From Isoetes taiwanensis (taxonomy: Eukaryota > Streptophyta > Lycopodiopsida > Isoetales > Isoetaceae), in contig JAJEKV010000066.1 of the NCBI GenBank assembly GCA_021234155.1, forward strand, positions 1,704,718-1,768,717: a DNA stretch of 64,000 nucleotides, in the 5' to 3' direction. The notes below the pieces were generated by a model. The model searched no databases, was not told the origin of the DNA, and saw nothing but the letters and a program-made list of their open reading frames with translations. The translations under genes and the position numbers were made by a program. Below, piece after piece: positions 11,030 to 22,078 of the stretch (within the stretch, counting starts at the first letter, position 1; each line of letters starts with the position of its first letter).

Positions 11030-12480
11030 CATCATCACTACATCTTGCTCAAGCTTTTCCAAAGGCATCTTCAAGGTTACCCCTCTCAAGAACACCTAAC
11101 TATTGTTAATGGTTGGAACATCTCGCTTTCAAAAGCTAAGATAACTATAGCGTGGTTTGATCAACTTTTTGTGTCCTCATCTTGGTGGATGAAATAACCA
11201 AACTCTCCATCACTATTAATATGATTTTTTTCCCGTCATTCACCAAATTGTAATTAGATGCCATCACCAATTGTCAAGGAATAACCACAAGCATAGTTAC
11301 CAAAAACTAAAAAGGCAAAGAAAAAAGGTAAAGTACGTGGTCAGAACAAAACTAAGTCTATAGTTGACCATTGTCCGTTTCTTTGCCATCTCACGAGTTT
11401 GTTGGCAGCAGCATACATAGCATTCTGGTGTGAAAAAATTAGTCAGAACACTAACAAGCAAAGATTACGTGCTCACATCGGAAAGGATAACGGACCATTT
11501 GAAGCAACTTTGTTTTCATGCTCTCTGGAAGCCAATCTGCACCCATTACCTTGAAACGCATATCCACTTTTGTGTTTACTGAAGGATTGCATTATCAAGA
11601 GTTTAGCACCATGCACAACTATACTGCCCCTTTGTCGAAAGCCCCTTTGGCACCTACTATCTTTTTTGTTGGCTGATAAAGAAATATGGCAGAACTGCAT
11701 CCAACTGTATGAAGCTACCTTCCTCCAGAGCATCTGCTCTTTCATATCCTGCCCAGAGTAAGCTTATCATCCCATGGCCTCCGAAATGCTCCTTTGGATG
11801 CTCGCCCGAGATGTGCTTTTTTCCTTCACAAGCAGCTCATTAAAGAAAACCCTAGAGTATAAGGACTCGTTGCTTGCATGCATATTTAAAAAGAAAAAAA
11901 AGGGCAAAAATAAATATGGGACAAAAGATAGTGGGTTAAACCATAGAGAATGTGATATCAAAATATGTGAATACGGCGTGCACTCTAGATGTACGCATTA
12001 GTACGTCGATTTGAATACGCAACAAAATCATAGCAAAACCATATTGAAAAACGTATAAAAATACAAAAGAAACCCCCTGTTATAATGCTACATATTGTTG
12101 GTTATTGTAGGGCCGATTCTGGAAGGAGAGCTTGACAGCCAGATTCAAAGCTTCTAGCATGCAGGTCGGTGGCAGACGATGTGTCTCAAAGATACAGATC
12201 CTCCATGCAGGCATGCAGCATCCGGCCTGGTCAGATCAAGGGCCTGTAGGCCCAGCATAGACCATCTGTCCAGCTCCTTCTTAGGGCCGCTCATTGAAGG
12301 CTCTCTGCTTAATTTGAGCATCCTGATTGTCTTGCATGAAACTAGTAAAGAATTATATCTGCAAAATAAGAAATCCAAATGCTAATGCTAATGCTATTGC
12401 TATTGCTAATACCACTAGTGGAACAAATGCTAATAAATAGCAACTTAGAACTAATTGCTGATTCTATTAGCATTACAACG
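11030..12480. other. Spacer with weak minus-strand coding signal
   Basis: A 90-codon minus-strand ORF at 11745-11473 has a mixed composition (FSKHKSGYAFQGNGC) but no family I recognise. It could be an exon of the same gene as 9.6-11.0 kb. Nothing else here stands out. Confidence 0.3.
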
Positions 12481-12760
12481 CAACCCTTAGCAAATTAAAC
12501 CACTAATAAATGCTAGGGTGTTGGGCTAAAAGCATTGCTAATATGTAGTGCTAGGTTGGCTTTACTAAATACAAAATTAGTGTAGTGCTAACATTGACAA
12601 AATTACTAGCAGTGGCACCAATATTAACAAAATCTATAACATTAGCACTATCATTAATGAAATCACTAACAGTGGCACTAACATTAACACAATTACTAAA
12701 ATGGCACCAACATTATAAAGGTACTAAGCTTTAGCACTCCTTACCAAAACAAAAAAAAAC
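12380..12760. repeat. Degenerate minisatellite based on 'GCTAAT' and 'ACTAACAGTGGCACTAAC'
   Basis: It starts with 'GCTAATGCTAATGCTATTGC' (12381) and moves into several diverged copies of a unit of about 35 bp containing ATTAACAAAATCACTAACAG / TGGCACTAACATTAAC at about 12590-12720. Copies differ by substitutions and small indels, so the array is old. Confidence 0.6.
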
Positions 12761-12959
12761 CTCCATTATCAACCATCAATAGTACTAAAATGCGCTAGCA
12801 CAACAAGCACTTGCATATCAATTCGACTAGCAGACACAATTCATATTAAAATTAGTACCGCAAAACACATAAAAAACATTAGTAACTAGTAAATGTGAAA
12901 AATACTTAGTAAACAATAAACTTTTTCTACAAATAGTATACCGGGTTCACATCAAGGTA

Positions 12960-13415
12960 ATGTGCTGGATGTTTAGGATGTTTTCTTTTACGAGATCTAA
13001 CATCCTTGAAGTTAGGGAAACCTCTGATGTAGTTTGTCCAATAATCCACAACTTTTTCAATCACTTCTTGGCTCAGGGAATTCTTTCTCTTTTCCTTCCC
13101 CCAAGAGCCTATAATGGGCTTTTATTACTATTTGCAACGTTGCTTTTTAGCTATAGAACAATTTCTTAGATGAATTCCTAAAGCTTTGGCAGCTAATCTT
13201 TTGCTGCCATGCCTGGCCTTTCCGAGTGACATGACTAATGTTGCTAATTTGTCATTGAACTCTACCCCTTTCACATCATGTATCCTGGATGCTGCCTACA
13301 ATTTCACTATGAACAATATTTTCCTTATCAAACACTGCAAACTGCATAACTTTGTTGCTCTACTAGATGCCATACCTTCTTCTGGTCCATATACATTGAT
13401 TTTGTCAAATCCAAA

Positions 13416-13457
<42 letters not shown>

Positions 13458-13885
13458 GGAGGATGCATATGACAATTGATTTTTGAAGTGCTCAATACTC
13501 AAATCTAAATCTCCATTTGACAATTGTTGCCTCATCTTGCTTGTTCTTTTGTTTGTTTCGCAAAACACCATTGTCCACCTCTATCTTAGCTCATTGGTCA
13601 TTAGATCACAAAGAAGTCCAAAATAAAAAAATGGATGGAAAGAAAGAAATGAGATCTCTCTCCTTCGGAAAAAGGAAAATCAATCACCCTCCAATATTCT
13701 CGCAAAATTTGAATTTCTCTCTTCCGTAATGTTAAAAAATAGTGCTAATTTGAGTGGACACTAAAAATGAGATGTCGTAAGATGCACGGACACCTCCAAT
13801 GTGCCTTGGCTTGGGGGGAGCTATGGACGGAAGGTTGCACCAGAGTTATTTTTGGCATTAGAAAATATTCAGGAAGTTAGGAACT
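12960..13885. other. Spacer with a T35 homopolymer
   Basis: A run of 35 T spans 13421-13455. The ORFs overlapping it are artefacts of the run. No gene is recognised between 12960 and 13885. Confidence 0.6.
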
Positions 13886-13912
13886 AGAATAGAATAGAAT
13901 AGAATAGAATAG
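13886..13912 (-). repeat. (TATTC)n tail of LINE copy A
   Basis: Five consecutive AGAAT units on the plus strand. On the minus strand they directly follow the conserved LINE 3' end whose last bases read GCTGAAAAATCTATTC, as in the two plus-strand copies. Confidence 0.85.
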
Positions 13913-14439
13913 ATTTTTCAGCATCCATGGAAACCAATAAGCCATTGGACCCATGCTAGTACAACTATTACTACTAGGATTAAAAATGTTGTCTTGAATG
14001 GTTTTCACGAAAATAATCTTTGTAGTAATGATGATACTAGTACCTCAAGAATGTATAATGCCAATTAATGCATAACTGGTGCTCTAGGAAGTGGAAGCGT
14101 GGAATGTAATATTAATGTCAAATAACAGTTCATGATCGCTCAAAAATGTATGTCACTCTAGAAGTGTATGGTTTTCATTCTCAATGACCTGTAGTTGGAA
14201 ACATGCACGTAATCTCATCTCTCGTGGCAATTACGGTTCATCTCACCTACTTGTTTCAATTTGTAACCAGTGAGATCTTGTAAAATTAATGTAATAATAA
14301 CTCATTCCAACTTGGACCAAGGCATGTGCATCACATATCTTTGAGAATGGCGACCATCTAGATATTGTTCCAAAAGCTTGGGGTCCACATACGTGCAAAC
14401 ACATGCATTATTTTTGTTGCATAGACCATTAGACAAAAT

Positions 14440-15195
14440 ATGCACTACAATGCTCTTTCCAACACATTTTCAGCCATGGCAAGTGCCGGAGCAAGGTACC
14501 TCCATCTTTCATATCATGCACCTTTTTTTTATATAGTATATATGGCGCTTCATGGCACTTCATGGCATATATATTCATGGCGCTTCATGCCATAATGTTG
14601 AAGAGGAATAGCATATGGTACCATACTTTTCACTTCTAGGTTGTAAATGGGAAAGGATTTTTGCATTAGCACTAATGTCAACCCCCCACACTTCATAACC
14701 AGGCTCCACCAAAGCTCAAAATAAGTGTGCTTTCTGTGCCCAATCATAGAGCTCTGCGTGGAAAATAATATTTTTGCATTATATAGAGTGCTCCCCAACC
14801 TGTTGTCGTATGCTTGATGCTACATTGTGCCTAGAGTATGTCCTTACATAATCTACACCAAGATACTTGTAGCTTTCTACAACTGCAACTTCGTAGCTAT
14901 TATAGAAAGTTGGAATGGTATGCCGAGAAGATTGAACTACTAGGAGCTTGGGCTTTGAAGATCAACTCACAAACCTATGTTCTCACAGAAAGTGTGCGCA
15001 GTGCATGTAAATGTTGTTGCATATACTAACGGTACCACAGGTAAAACATCAACAACATACATAAGTTGCTTGATGATAGTGTGCCAATGCAGTCCTCTGC
15101 CACTATGATTATCAAGCCATGCTTCCAATTGATCAATGTACAAGCCAAAAGTGTAGGAGATAGGGGACAACCCTGAGGTACTCTACGTTGCTATT
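14440..15195 (-). pseudogene. LINE reverse transcriptase fragment (copy A)
   Basis: The minus-strand translation around 15190 begins RVPQGCPLS and, after a one-base shift, continues LFGLYIDQLEAWLDNHSGRG, then LMYVVDVL where the catalytic YADD box should be (YVVD here). Further on, in shifting frames, it reads SYKYLGVDYVRTYSRHN and PGYEVWGVDIS, matching the 'KYLGV' and 'ALVxPxxxYGxEVWG' landmarks downstream of the RT palm in LINEs of this type. It is inactive. Confidence 0.8.
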
Positions 15196-15475
15196 GATTT
15201 GGAGACGCACTGGTAGAGGTTCGAGCTCCCGTATTTCATATTCTAAAATCTTAGGCAAAGTTGTATAGAGGTTCGATATTCTCTCAAAACCTTAGGCAAA
15301 ATTGTATTTCATATTTCAAAATCATAGGCGAGGTCCGCGCCAATCATAAATGACTATAAGCGAAACGAGAGGTGCCCAGAGGTCCCAACATACGATCTGG
15401 GTCGTAGGATCGACGAATCCGACAACTGTAGTAGTCCAGGGTGCACCTTGTTTAGAATATGTAGCAAAATAACAG
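15190..15475 (+). mobile_element. tRNA-derived SINE, copy 1 (5' end missing)
   Basis: It shares two blocks with copy 2: the box-B stretch 'GAGGTTCGAGCTCCCGTATT' (box B core 15218-15228) and the body 'CAATCATAAATGACTATAAG' (15341) through 'GTAGTCCAGGGTGCACCTT' (about 15450). No A box is visible before it; the left side abuts LINE RT sequence. An internal partial duplication of the '...CTTAGGCAAA' block sits at 15240-15330. Confidence 0.6.
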
Positions 15476-15594
15476 GGGTTTCAGGGGGGATTTGATATGG
15501 ATATAAACGTAACAATTCCTGAAACCATAGACCATGTATCCCTAACAGTCGAATAAGTTGCTACAAAAAAAACATAGATTCAAGATAAAAAATA

Positions 15595-15850
15595 ATCGCA
15601 TTAGCTCATTTGGTGTATATTGGTTAAAGTAGTATTAGTTAGACTATTGAATTATTATGATAGAGTTCGAGCTTCCGTATTTCATATTCTAAAATCTTAG
15701 GCAAAGTCGTATAGAGGTTCACGCCAATCATAAATGACTATAAGCGAAACGAGAGGTGCCGAGAAGTTCCAACATACGATCTGGGTCATAGGTTCGACAA
15801 ATTCGACGATTGTGGTAGTCCAGGATGCACCTCATTTAAAATATGCATTT
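15595..15850 (+). mobile_element. tRNA-derived SINE, copy 2, with A and B boxes
   Basis: TAGCTCATTTGGT at 15602-15614 fits a polymerase III A box, and GAGTTCGAGCTTCCG at 15663-15677 fits a B box, about 60 bp apart. The body after box B repeats that of copy 1 at about 85-90% by eye, ending near 'GATGCACCTCATTTAAAATA'. The A/B-box head plus a non-coding body is the standard plant SINE structure. It lies within or beside LINE copy A. Confidence 0.7.
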
Positions 15851-16660
15851 CTTGTTGAACTTTCTCGTCAATGAGTGTAGAACATTACTAGCCAAAGGAG
15901 GGCTCCACGAAGAACTTCCTCCTCAATGAATTAGGGGCTCCAAAGATCATCATCATCATACAATTGAACCAATCGCTCATCCGGTTGATGCATAGAAATA
16001 TATCTAAGAGTACGTGGCAATACAATATTTTGTGCCAGAAGTCTGAGGACCACGTAGCAACATCTCAAACATTCTCTTCTAACGTTGATCAACGAAATGT
16101 TCTTTTTGGCTTTTACTTACAATTTTTTATGACATTTTGATATGCATCTGGATCAACTATCGTGCACAACTATTTTTTAAGCCGTTTGCATTCAATATCA
16201 AACCAAGCATTTCTAGGAAAAGATTTTTTACTAGCATGAGGAACACCAATAGCACGTGTACCAAATCATGTCACAACAATAGTAAGCAAAGTTTCAGTAG
16301 ATGCAGTATCATGCTCTTGGGGAGTTGGGCAATCCAAAATTTCTTCAAGTCCAGAAGCTAATCTCTATGCATATTCATAAGATCTAGAATAATTTAAGTA
16401 AATGCAAGGGACATGGCATATATATTAACTGGTGGAAGAGGTATAAGCTTCCACCTTAATGGAAAATAAAATGGATAGTGACCATAATTTAACTTCTAAC
16501 ATCTTTATGACTTGTTCCAATCTGAAATTTTGAAATGATACTCAAAATCTTGCACTTAAAATATGATATAATCAACAACCCTAGTACCACCACCCTGTCT
16601 ATCCTGTCTACATATAATATTTTTAGAATGTGGACCATCGCTCTAATCCTTTACAAATTA
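15850..16660 (-). pseudogene. LINE endonuclease end and linker (copy A)
   Basis: Pieces in three frames read GGGTRVVDYI and, after about 30 residues, HYPFYFPLRWKL (the end of the endonuclease fold), then NAWFDIECKRLKK followed by a Y-V-K-N-C region (the usual 'PWFDxECKxxKR' linker). The region is broken by at least four frame changes. Confidence 0.65.
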
Positions 16661-16799
16661 CCATCTTAAAAACTTCCTACAATTTGATTGTTTCCATAAA
16701 ATGTTGAGACAGGTGTGTTAGCATCAAACGATGATGTGGCAAAACTGTATCATCAGCAAACATCCATAATGTTTCATGTGTATCCTCAAATATAATCTA

Positions 16800-17115
16800 C
16801 ATATTCTAAACGAGGTGGTCCTTGGAGTGCCACAATCGTTGCATCCGTCGATCCTACGACCCTAGACCATATGCTGGGACCTCTGAGCACCTCTCGTCGC
16901 TTATGATCATTCATGATTGGGGTGCCTATGATTTTGAGATATGAAATCTTGAGTCCGCCCTCTGGTTTTGATGGAATATGGAACCTCTATATGGCTTCAC
17001 TTAAGGTTTTAGAATATGAAGTATGAGGGCTCGAACCTCTACCAAAATAACTCAATGTCCTAATAAGACTACTTTAATCAATATAACCAGTGAGCTAACA
17101 TGATTATTTTTTATC
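16800..17115 (-). mobile_element. tRNA-derived SINE, copy 3, inverted
   Basis: On the minus strand, GTTAGCTCACTGGTT (17099-17085) is a good A box and GGTTCGAGCCC (17037-17027) a near-perfect B box. The downstream body matches copies 1 and 2, including 'AGGTGCTCAGAGGTCCCAGC' at about 16895 and a final block resembling 'TAGAATATGTAG' at about 16800. It shares the 'TTGGTTAAAGTAGT' spacer between boxes with copy 2. Confidence 0.72.
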
Positions 17116-17299
17116 TTATTTTATGTGTTTTTTTATAACAACCCATTCAATTGTTTTAGAGATATGGCCTATGGTTTTAGGAATTGTTATTTTTTATATT
17201 CATATGAAATCCTCCTGGAATCCCCCACATTATTATGCTACATATTGCGGTAGTGTGAGCACTAAGATCGCAAGAAGAATAACATGCCCTAACTGTTTG

Positions 17300-17745
17300 A
17301 ATTGAGCAATGCCAAATGATGGCAAATTACTTAGAAAAAAGACCATTGTGCGCTAGACAGAGACCAATTGGGTTTGCAAACTACAGCATGGCTATGGATT
17401 GAGAACCGAGCAAGCATGAGATATACATATATAAAGCCAATAAAAATGTATGTTCTACGAAAACATACTGAAAAGGTAAGTTCTACAACATACTATAAAT
17501 GCTAAGACTATTTTATACTTTTAATAAGTTGAACTTGCATAGAATCCTAATACCATATATAGATGATATTATAGCATATATTTGGAATTCAAGCACCTTC
17601 AGCTAGATCATGAATGCATCTAAATGATAAAAGTAAGAAAAACAAAAGATTTAGTAGGAGTTGTATATGCCATCATAGATACATATAAGTAAGGCTAGGT
17701 AATAATGTAATGCCAAGATATGCATAGACAACAAAGATAATGTCA
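17300..17745 (+). repeat. Diverged dispersed repeat R1, first copy
   Basis: It matches 20930-21420 in the same orientation: shared anchors are 'AGAAAAAAGACCAT', 'GGGTTTGCAAACT', 'GAAAAGGTAAGTTCTAC' and 'GCTAAGACTATT'. It is non-coding, of unknown class, and roughly 75-80% alike by eye. Confidence 0.65.
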
Positions 17746-17881
17746 TTATTGTGATCTTTATCTAGGCCCCCCAAGCAAAGACTCCGTTTTTCCTCTTGCC
17801 AAATTTCTCAATGCTTTGACATGAAAACAAAATCAATAATGGCAACCACAACTTTTGGTCCTTCAAAATTCCATGGCTAGG

Positions 17882-18079
17882 AGGAGCTATGGACAGTGCG
17901 GCATAGAACAGCCGTTCTGTTGAAATTATAGAAAGAACGTGTTCTATACTGCCAAGCGTTCTCAACTTGAACGCTGAATGCACGAAATCAGAAAATTATC
18001 CATGTTGGCAAGAACGATTAGTTGGAACGGCGCTACGCCTAATTTGATCGTTCAGAACGGTGTTCTATGCCAAGCTCCA
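17882..18079. mobile_element. Candidate foldback MITE of about 200 bp
   Basis: The left end GGAGCT...GCATAGAACAGCCGTTCTG and the right end CAGAACGGTGTTCTATGCCAAGCTCC are inverted copies of each other over about 20-25 bp with small gaps. The interior carries further 'GTTCTA'/'GAACG' half-repeats. No clear target-site duplication was found. A related 'CCGTTCCGTTC...CCGTTCTATCCC' block follows at about 18520-18600. Confidence 0.4.
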
Positions 18080-18619
18080 TCGAAATACATAAACATTCAA
18101 AATTAGAATGAAAAAAAAGGGAGGGAACACCGCCATCAAATTTTTGGCAGCCCAAAAGCACAGCAGACCTCAGCATAGAGCCTTTTGGCATTTTCTTGAC
18201 AGACTTGGATGAGCTAAAGCAGCCGACCTGTTCTTTTCTTTATGGATTGCATTGTTCATCAGCATCGTTATTGAGATCAGATCATACAGCACCAAAGCAT
18301 AGAGAAGAGGTCTTGATTTCTTGGATCTTAACAGGAATAAGCCTTTTAATTCTTACAGGGAGCAATAGAGGGTCTTCGATTCCATGCTTGCAGAGGTTTG
18401 TGTGATTATTTTGAAATTGTACATTCCTGTTGGATCCAGTTGAATTATAGTATTTGAAGGCCATATTCTGATAGATTATGATCATTCTGATAATTTTAAG
18501 TGGTTTTTCAAAAAATACCGTTCCGTTCCATACTGAGGCCTGGCCGTACCCGTTCTTTCGAGGTCACCGTTCCTAAAAACGTTCCGTTCTATCCCAAGTC
18601 GGGCTATGGATGTAAGGTT

Positions 18620-18745
18620 GCATATTCTAGAACTGCAAAGTTAGTTAGGTAGTTAGTTTGTCCTATTCTATAGTTCCATATTTAGTTCCTTCCATTCCTC
18701 ATCAGCTCTCTTTGTGCATCCTGCTTTCCCTGAGTCATATGTATA
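18620..18745 (+). repeat. Direct repeat R2, first copy
   Basis: About 125 bp from 'TTCTAGAACTGCAAAGTTAG' to 'GAGTCATATGTATAAT', nearly identical to 20345-20480. It has no coding content. Confidence 0.8.
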
Positions 18746-20265
18746 ATTTTCATCTCTATCTTCTTATTAGCGCTGTTCGGGACGATTTTGTAGTTCGTGT
18801 TATGGGTCTCAAGCGTGGCAGTGAAGCAAATCTATCCCTAGCCTATCCTTTTTTCTGGCTCCTTGCTTTTGGATCAAATCCGTAGTGTTTTTGTTGCCAT
18901 TGCTATCTGAGAAAATTTCCGCGGTGTTTTGCGTGCTATTCTGATCAATCCGCGATTTCTTTGTTCGCGATGCCATCCCGAACAACTCCGCATTTTTGTT
19001 CATTTGCCAATTATTGGTTGCTAGCTATCGGTTCCGAGATCGGCTGAGGGCGGCGCGATACTTTCTATGCGGTGAGGGGCCTTGCTTCTAAAATGTCTGA
19101 TTTCGTTTGCGGCATGGCAAGGCATTCTTATCTTTCATGCTCTGTTTTTTGTTCCTTTTCTGCATTTTTTGTTCCCTTTCTTCGTAAACGGCTCGTTATT
19201 GCGCAAGAGACTGAAGCTTCTTGCCATGCATTTGAGAGACCGGAAACAGATAAGTAGTATTTTGCATTCTATTAATGCTTTAGCTTCACATCTTTGCAAG
19301 CTTGGAGCAGAGGTGACTTTGATTTTTGTTGCAAGCTCATTATGACAAAGCATGCAAAATGGCTGTATTTTCCACAAATAAACCTGATGCTTCTTTGCAG
19401 AGAATTTGCTCAGCATGTCCCCTTTTCACTATTGAAGTCACGTCTGTTTTACCTCCGACCCAACTCACCGGCTTTGCTCCCTTTTTACTGTGATGTTATA
19501 GCAAGAACAAATTTTATGCTAAGTTTTGATAGAGATATGGGCTTCTGTAACGATCCTTCGATGATGAATAGAGTTGATCTGGTCGAACTGAAGAAGGATG
19601 AAGATGTGATTTTCACATGCTAACAGTAGTGCTTTGTGGCCGATTGCAAGAAACAGATGGTTGAATCTCAAGAATAGTGTTTTCGGCATTCAAGTAAGGT
19701 ATTTGGTTCTTTGTCGTTATTTCCATTGGAAAGATATTTTTGGATTGGCATGATGGTAACTTTAGTCTTGAGACTTTAGGGTCGTGGGTTCGAACCCTTA
19801 ACATCAACATCTTTAGAATTTTGATTATCCCATAGTATCTTGGTTCTGATTGTTCTAACCTTTTTCTGACTTAAAGTTTGTTTGTTCGAACCTTAACATC
19901 TTGTGTCCATTATCCCATTTTGACTTAAAGGTTGTGTCTAACCCTTAAAATCTGTTGGCCATTTTTCCATCTGGCTCTCATTGTTTCTAACTTTTGCCTT
20001 GTACTTAGCTTGAGAAATTTGAAGCTTGTACCATGTTGGGCCTTTTCTGGCATATTGTCCCTATTTTGAGATTTTAAAGATGGTACTTCTTGGAATATTG
20101 TTGGCACTGGCCTTAAAAGTGTTTTTTCTCCCATCGTTTACCTTGTCTTAACTTGGAACTTTGAGTGCTAAGCCAAGTCGTGCATGGTTGATATATATGT
20201 CTAGCACCTCATTCTTTAAGTCTTGCTTACCAGGATTACAATGCTCATTCTTTTCTGCCTCTTTG
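18745..20265. other. Spacer, one tRNA-like SINE remnant
   Basis: No conserved gene was recognised; the ORFs at 19.1-19.6 kb do not read as a known family. The only structured item is the A/B-box-like segment at 19746-19804. Similar but weaker '...TTCGAACCTTAACATC' echoes occur at about 19885 and 19940, suggesting a decayed tandem of the same element. Confidence 0.5.
19746..19810 (+). mobile_element. SINE-like remnant with polymerase III boxes
   Basis: TGGCATGATGGTAAC at 19747 resembles an A box and GTGGGTTCGAACCCTTA at 19785-19801 is a strong B box. The spacing is too short and the flanks too unpaired for an intact tRNA; no acceptor stem pairs. It is best read as a tRNA-derived SINE head. 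Confidence 0.5.
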
Positions 20266-20344
20266 TCAGCATTCTTGTCCATGTGTTTCGCAGCAGTTCT
20301 AGAAATGAGATTTACCTTCGTTTCGCAGAATAGAAGGTAAACGA

Positions 20345-20480
20345 AGTTCTAGAACTGCAAAGTTAGTTAGGTAGTTAGTTTGTCCTATTCTATAGTTCCC
20401 TATTTAGTTCCTTCCACATCCCATTTATTCCTCATCAGCTCTCTTTGTGCATCCTCCTTTCCCTGAGTCATATGTATAAT
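20345..20480 (+). repeat. Direct repeat R2, second copy
   Basis: Nearly identical to 18620-18745, with a small insertion 'CACATCCCATTTA' relative to it. Confidence 0.8.
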
Positions 20481-20527
20481 CCCACCCTCCCACCCTTTCC
20501 TTTTCATCCTATACGATGTTTTGGTGC

Positions 20528-20640
20528 ATAGTGAGGCCCTCGTGCCTGGATGAGGCCCTAGTGCCTGGTTGGAGGCCTGTGTGCCTGGTTGAGGCCCTCG
20601 TGCCTGGTTGGAGGCCCTCGTGCCTAGATAGCCTCTAGTG
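20528..20640 (+). repeat. Minisatellite, about five units of about 20 bp
   Basis: Repeats of 'GAGGCCCTCGTGCCTGGTTG' with variants, followed by a run of T at 20647-20673. The minus-strand ORF over it (RGPQPGTQASNQ repeats) is a product of the array. Confidence 0.8.
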
Positions 20641-20929
20641 GCTTTTGGTTTTTTTTTTTTTTTTTTTTTTTTTATGTATGCAGGAAACAATTGGGGAGCG
20701 CATTTTCCTATAACTTGGAGTTTGGATGAAGGTGTTGGATGCCAGGTACAAGATGAAGATCTATAGAGAAGGCAGTTCAAGCATTTCTTTTTCTGTAATG
20801 TATTTTTTACCCAACAAGGCTAAGCATTCTTGTCCATGTGTTTCGCAGCAGTTCTACAAAAAGCATTGTCTATTAGGATCACTTTTTTGAAGGTGTAAAT
20901 CAAGAAAGTTAAGAATTAGAGGGAATTTG

Positions 20930-21420
20930 ATCAGATGATTCCAAATTGCTAGAAAAAAAGACCATCACCTTGGAGCGTTAGACAAAGACTAAATGGGTTT
21001 GCAAACTGGAGTAGAACTATAGATTCTTATGGATTGAGAATGGAGATGTGAGATACAAACAGATATAGCCAATGAAAAGGTAAGTTCTACTAGATGTATT
21101 GTAGTTGCTAAGACTATTCTATCTTTAGAAAAGCTCATTATCTAAACTTGCGAAGAATCTTATATAAAGAGTATTATACCTATATTTTTTATATTTCAAG
21201 TACCTTATGGCTAGGTCATGAAGGAATATCATGTGTTTCAATGTGGAAGCAAGCAAAACAAACATGAGCAATTGATATTTTACATTAAGAATCTGAGGTT
21301 ACACAAAGATCAGACTAGAGATTCAACATGTAGCAGTTGTATATGTTAGCATAGATACTTATAACTGGGGCTAAGCACTAATGTAATGCCATTAATTGCA
21401 TCAAACATAACAAAAATACC
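20930..21420 (+). repeat. Diverged dispersed repeat R1, second copy
   Basis: Direct-orientation partner of 17300-17745. The order along the window is R1-R2-R2-R1, so a simple tandem duplication does not explain it. Confidence 0.65.
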
Positions 21421-21817
21421 TAGGATGGATCCTGAGAGACAAGCAAGTGAAGTGAAGTGGTGTTCTCATTGAGCTTTTATAAAAATCACTGCATACAAAT
21501 GGATCCCCTGGCAGAGGTAGAAAAAATGAAAAATTATTAATTAAATGCTAGACAATCATCGAGAACACGACAAAAATAAAGAATGCAAGATAAAAGATGA
21601 TCCATTCACTGCTTGGTTTGGGCAACTATGAGAAAAGTGTGACGCTCCCTACAAAATATACGACGCCCAGCCGTACACTCCGTAGGAAATTCCCCATCCG
21701 GTCCTTCGACCGCACGGGCCCTTCGTCTATCCCGCACTCCAAGGTATCCTTAGTGCGGGGGGACACGGTTCTGGTGTCTTTATGCCCTTCCCCTATGGGC
21801 TCCCTATAACAACGGAT

Positions 21818-22078
21818 GCATAAATAACGTCGAAACTTCGCAATAACAATACATCGAACTACCTCGAAGGGGAGCACATCCTCGCATAAATAGCGTCGTC
21901 AGAACTTCGCCAATAACAATACATCGAACTACCTCGAAGGGTAGCACATCCTCGCATAAATAACGTCAGAACTCGCAATAACAATACATCGAACTACCTC
22001 GAAGGGTAGCACATCCTCGCATAAATAACGTCAGAACTCGCAATAACAATACATCGAACTACCTCGAAGGGTAGCACA
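21818..22078. repeat. Tandem repeat, four units of 62-75 bp
   Basis: Units run from 'GCATAAATAACGTC' through 'CAATAACAATACATCGAACT' to 'ACCTCGAAGGGTAGCACATC'. Units 3 and 4 are identical over almost their full length and units 1 and 2 carry small indels, so the array grew recently at its right end. Confidence 0.9.

Larger units (their letters stand above)
13886..16660 (-). mobile_element. Pentanucleotide-tailed LINE, copy A, decayed and interrupted
   Basis: On the minus strand the order is: endonuclease end (VVDYI at about 16590 and HYPFYFPLRW at about 16450), linker (about 16330-15850), an interruption by SINE sequence (15850-15190), RT core (15195-14970), RT thumb region to about 14450, then a conserved 3' end (13975-13913) and a tail of TATTC units (13912-13886). 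The 3' end matches two other copies in this window (31.3 and 58.8 kb). All reading frames are broken and the catalytic box is changed. A short stretch reading WMFADDTVL at about 16780-16755 is another RT box, probably from a neighbouring LINE fragment. Confidence 0.75.
20268..20856. other. 521-bp block flanked by a perfect 34-bp direct repeat
   Basis: The same 34 bases (starting AGCATTCTTGTCCATGTG and ending CAGCAGTTCTA) occur at 20268-20301 and 20823-20856. Between them lie the second R2 copy, a 20-bp-unit minisatellite and a T-run. The pattern could come from insertion with an unusually long target duplication, or from a tandem duplication that was later filled. Confidence 0.6.

Noticed and set aside
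13186-13571. ORFs with poly-Phe or poly-Lys stretches
   Set aside because: They come from the T35 homopolymer.
19746-19810. A true tRNA gene
   Set aside because: Only A- and B-box-like motifs are present; the arms do not pair into a cloverleaf and no acceptor stem exists.
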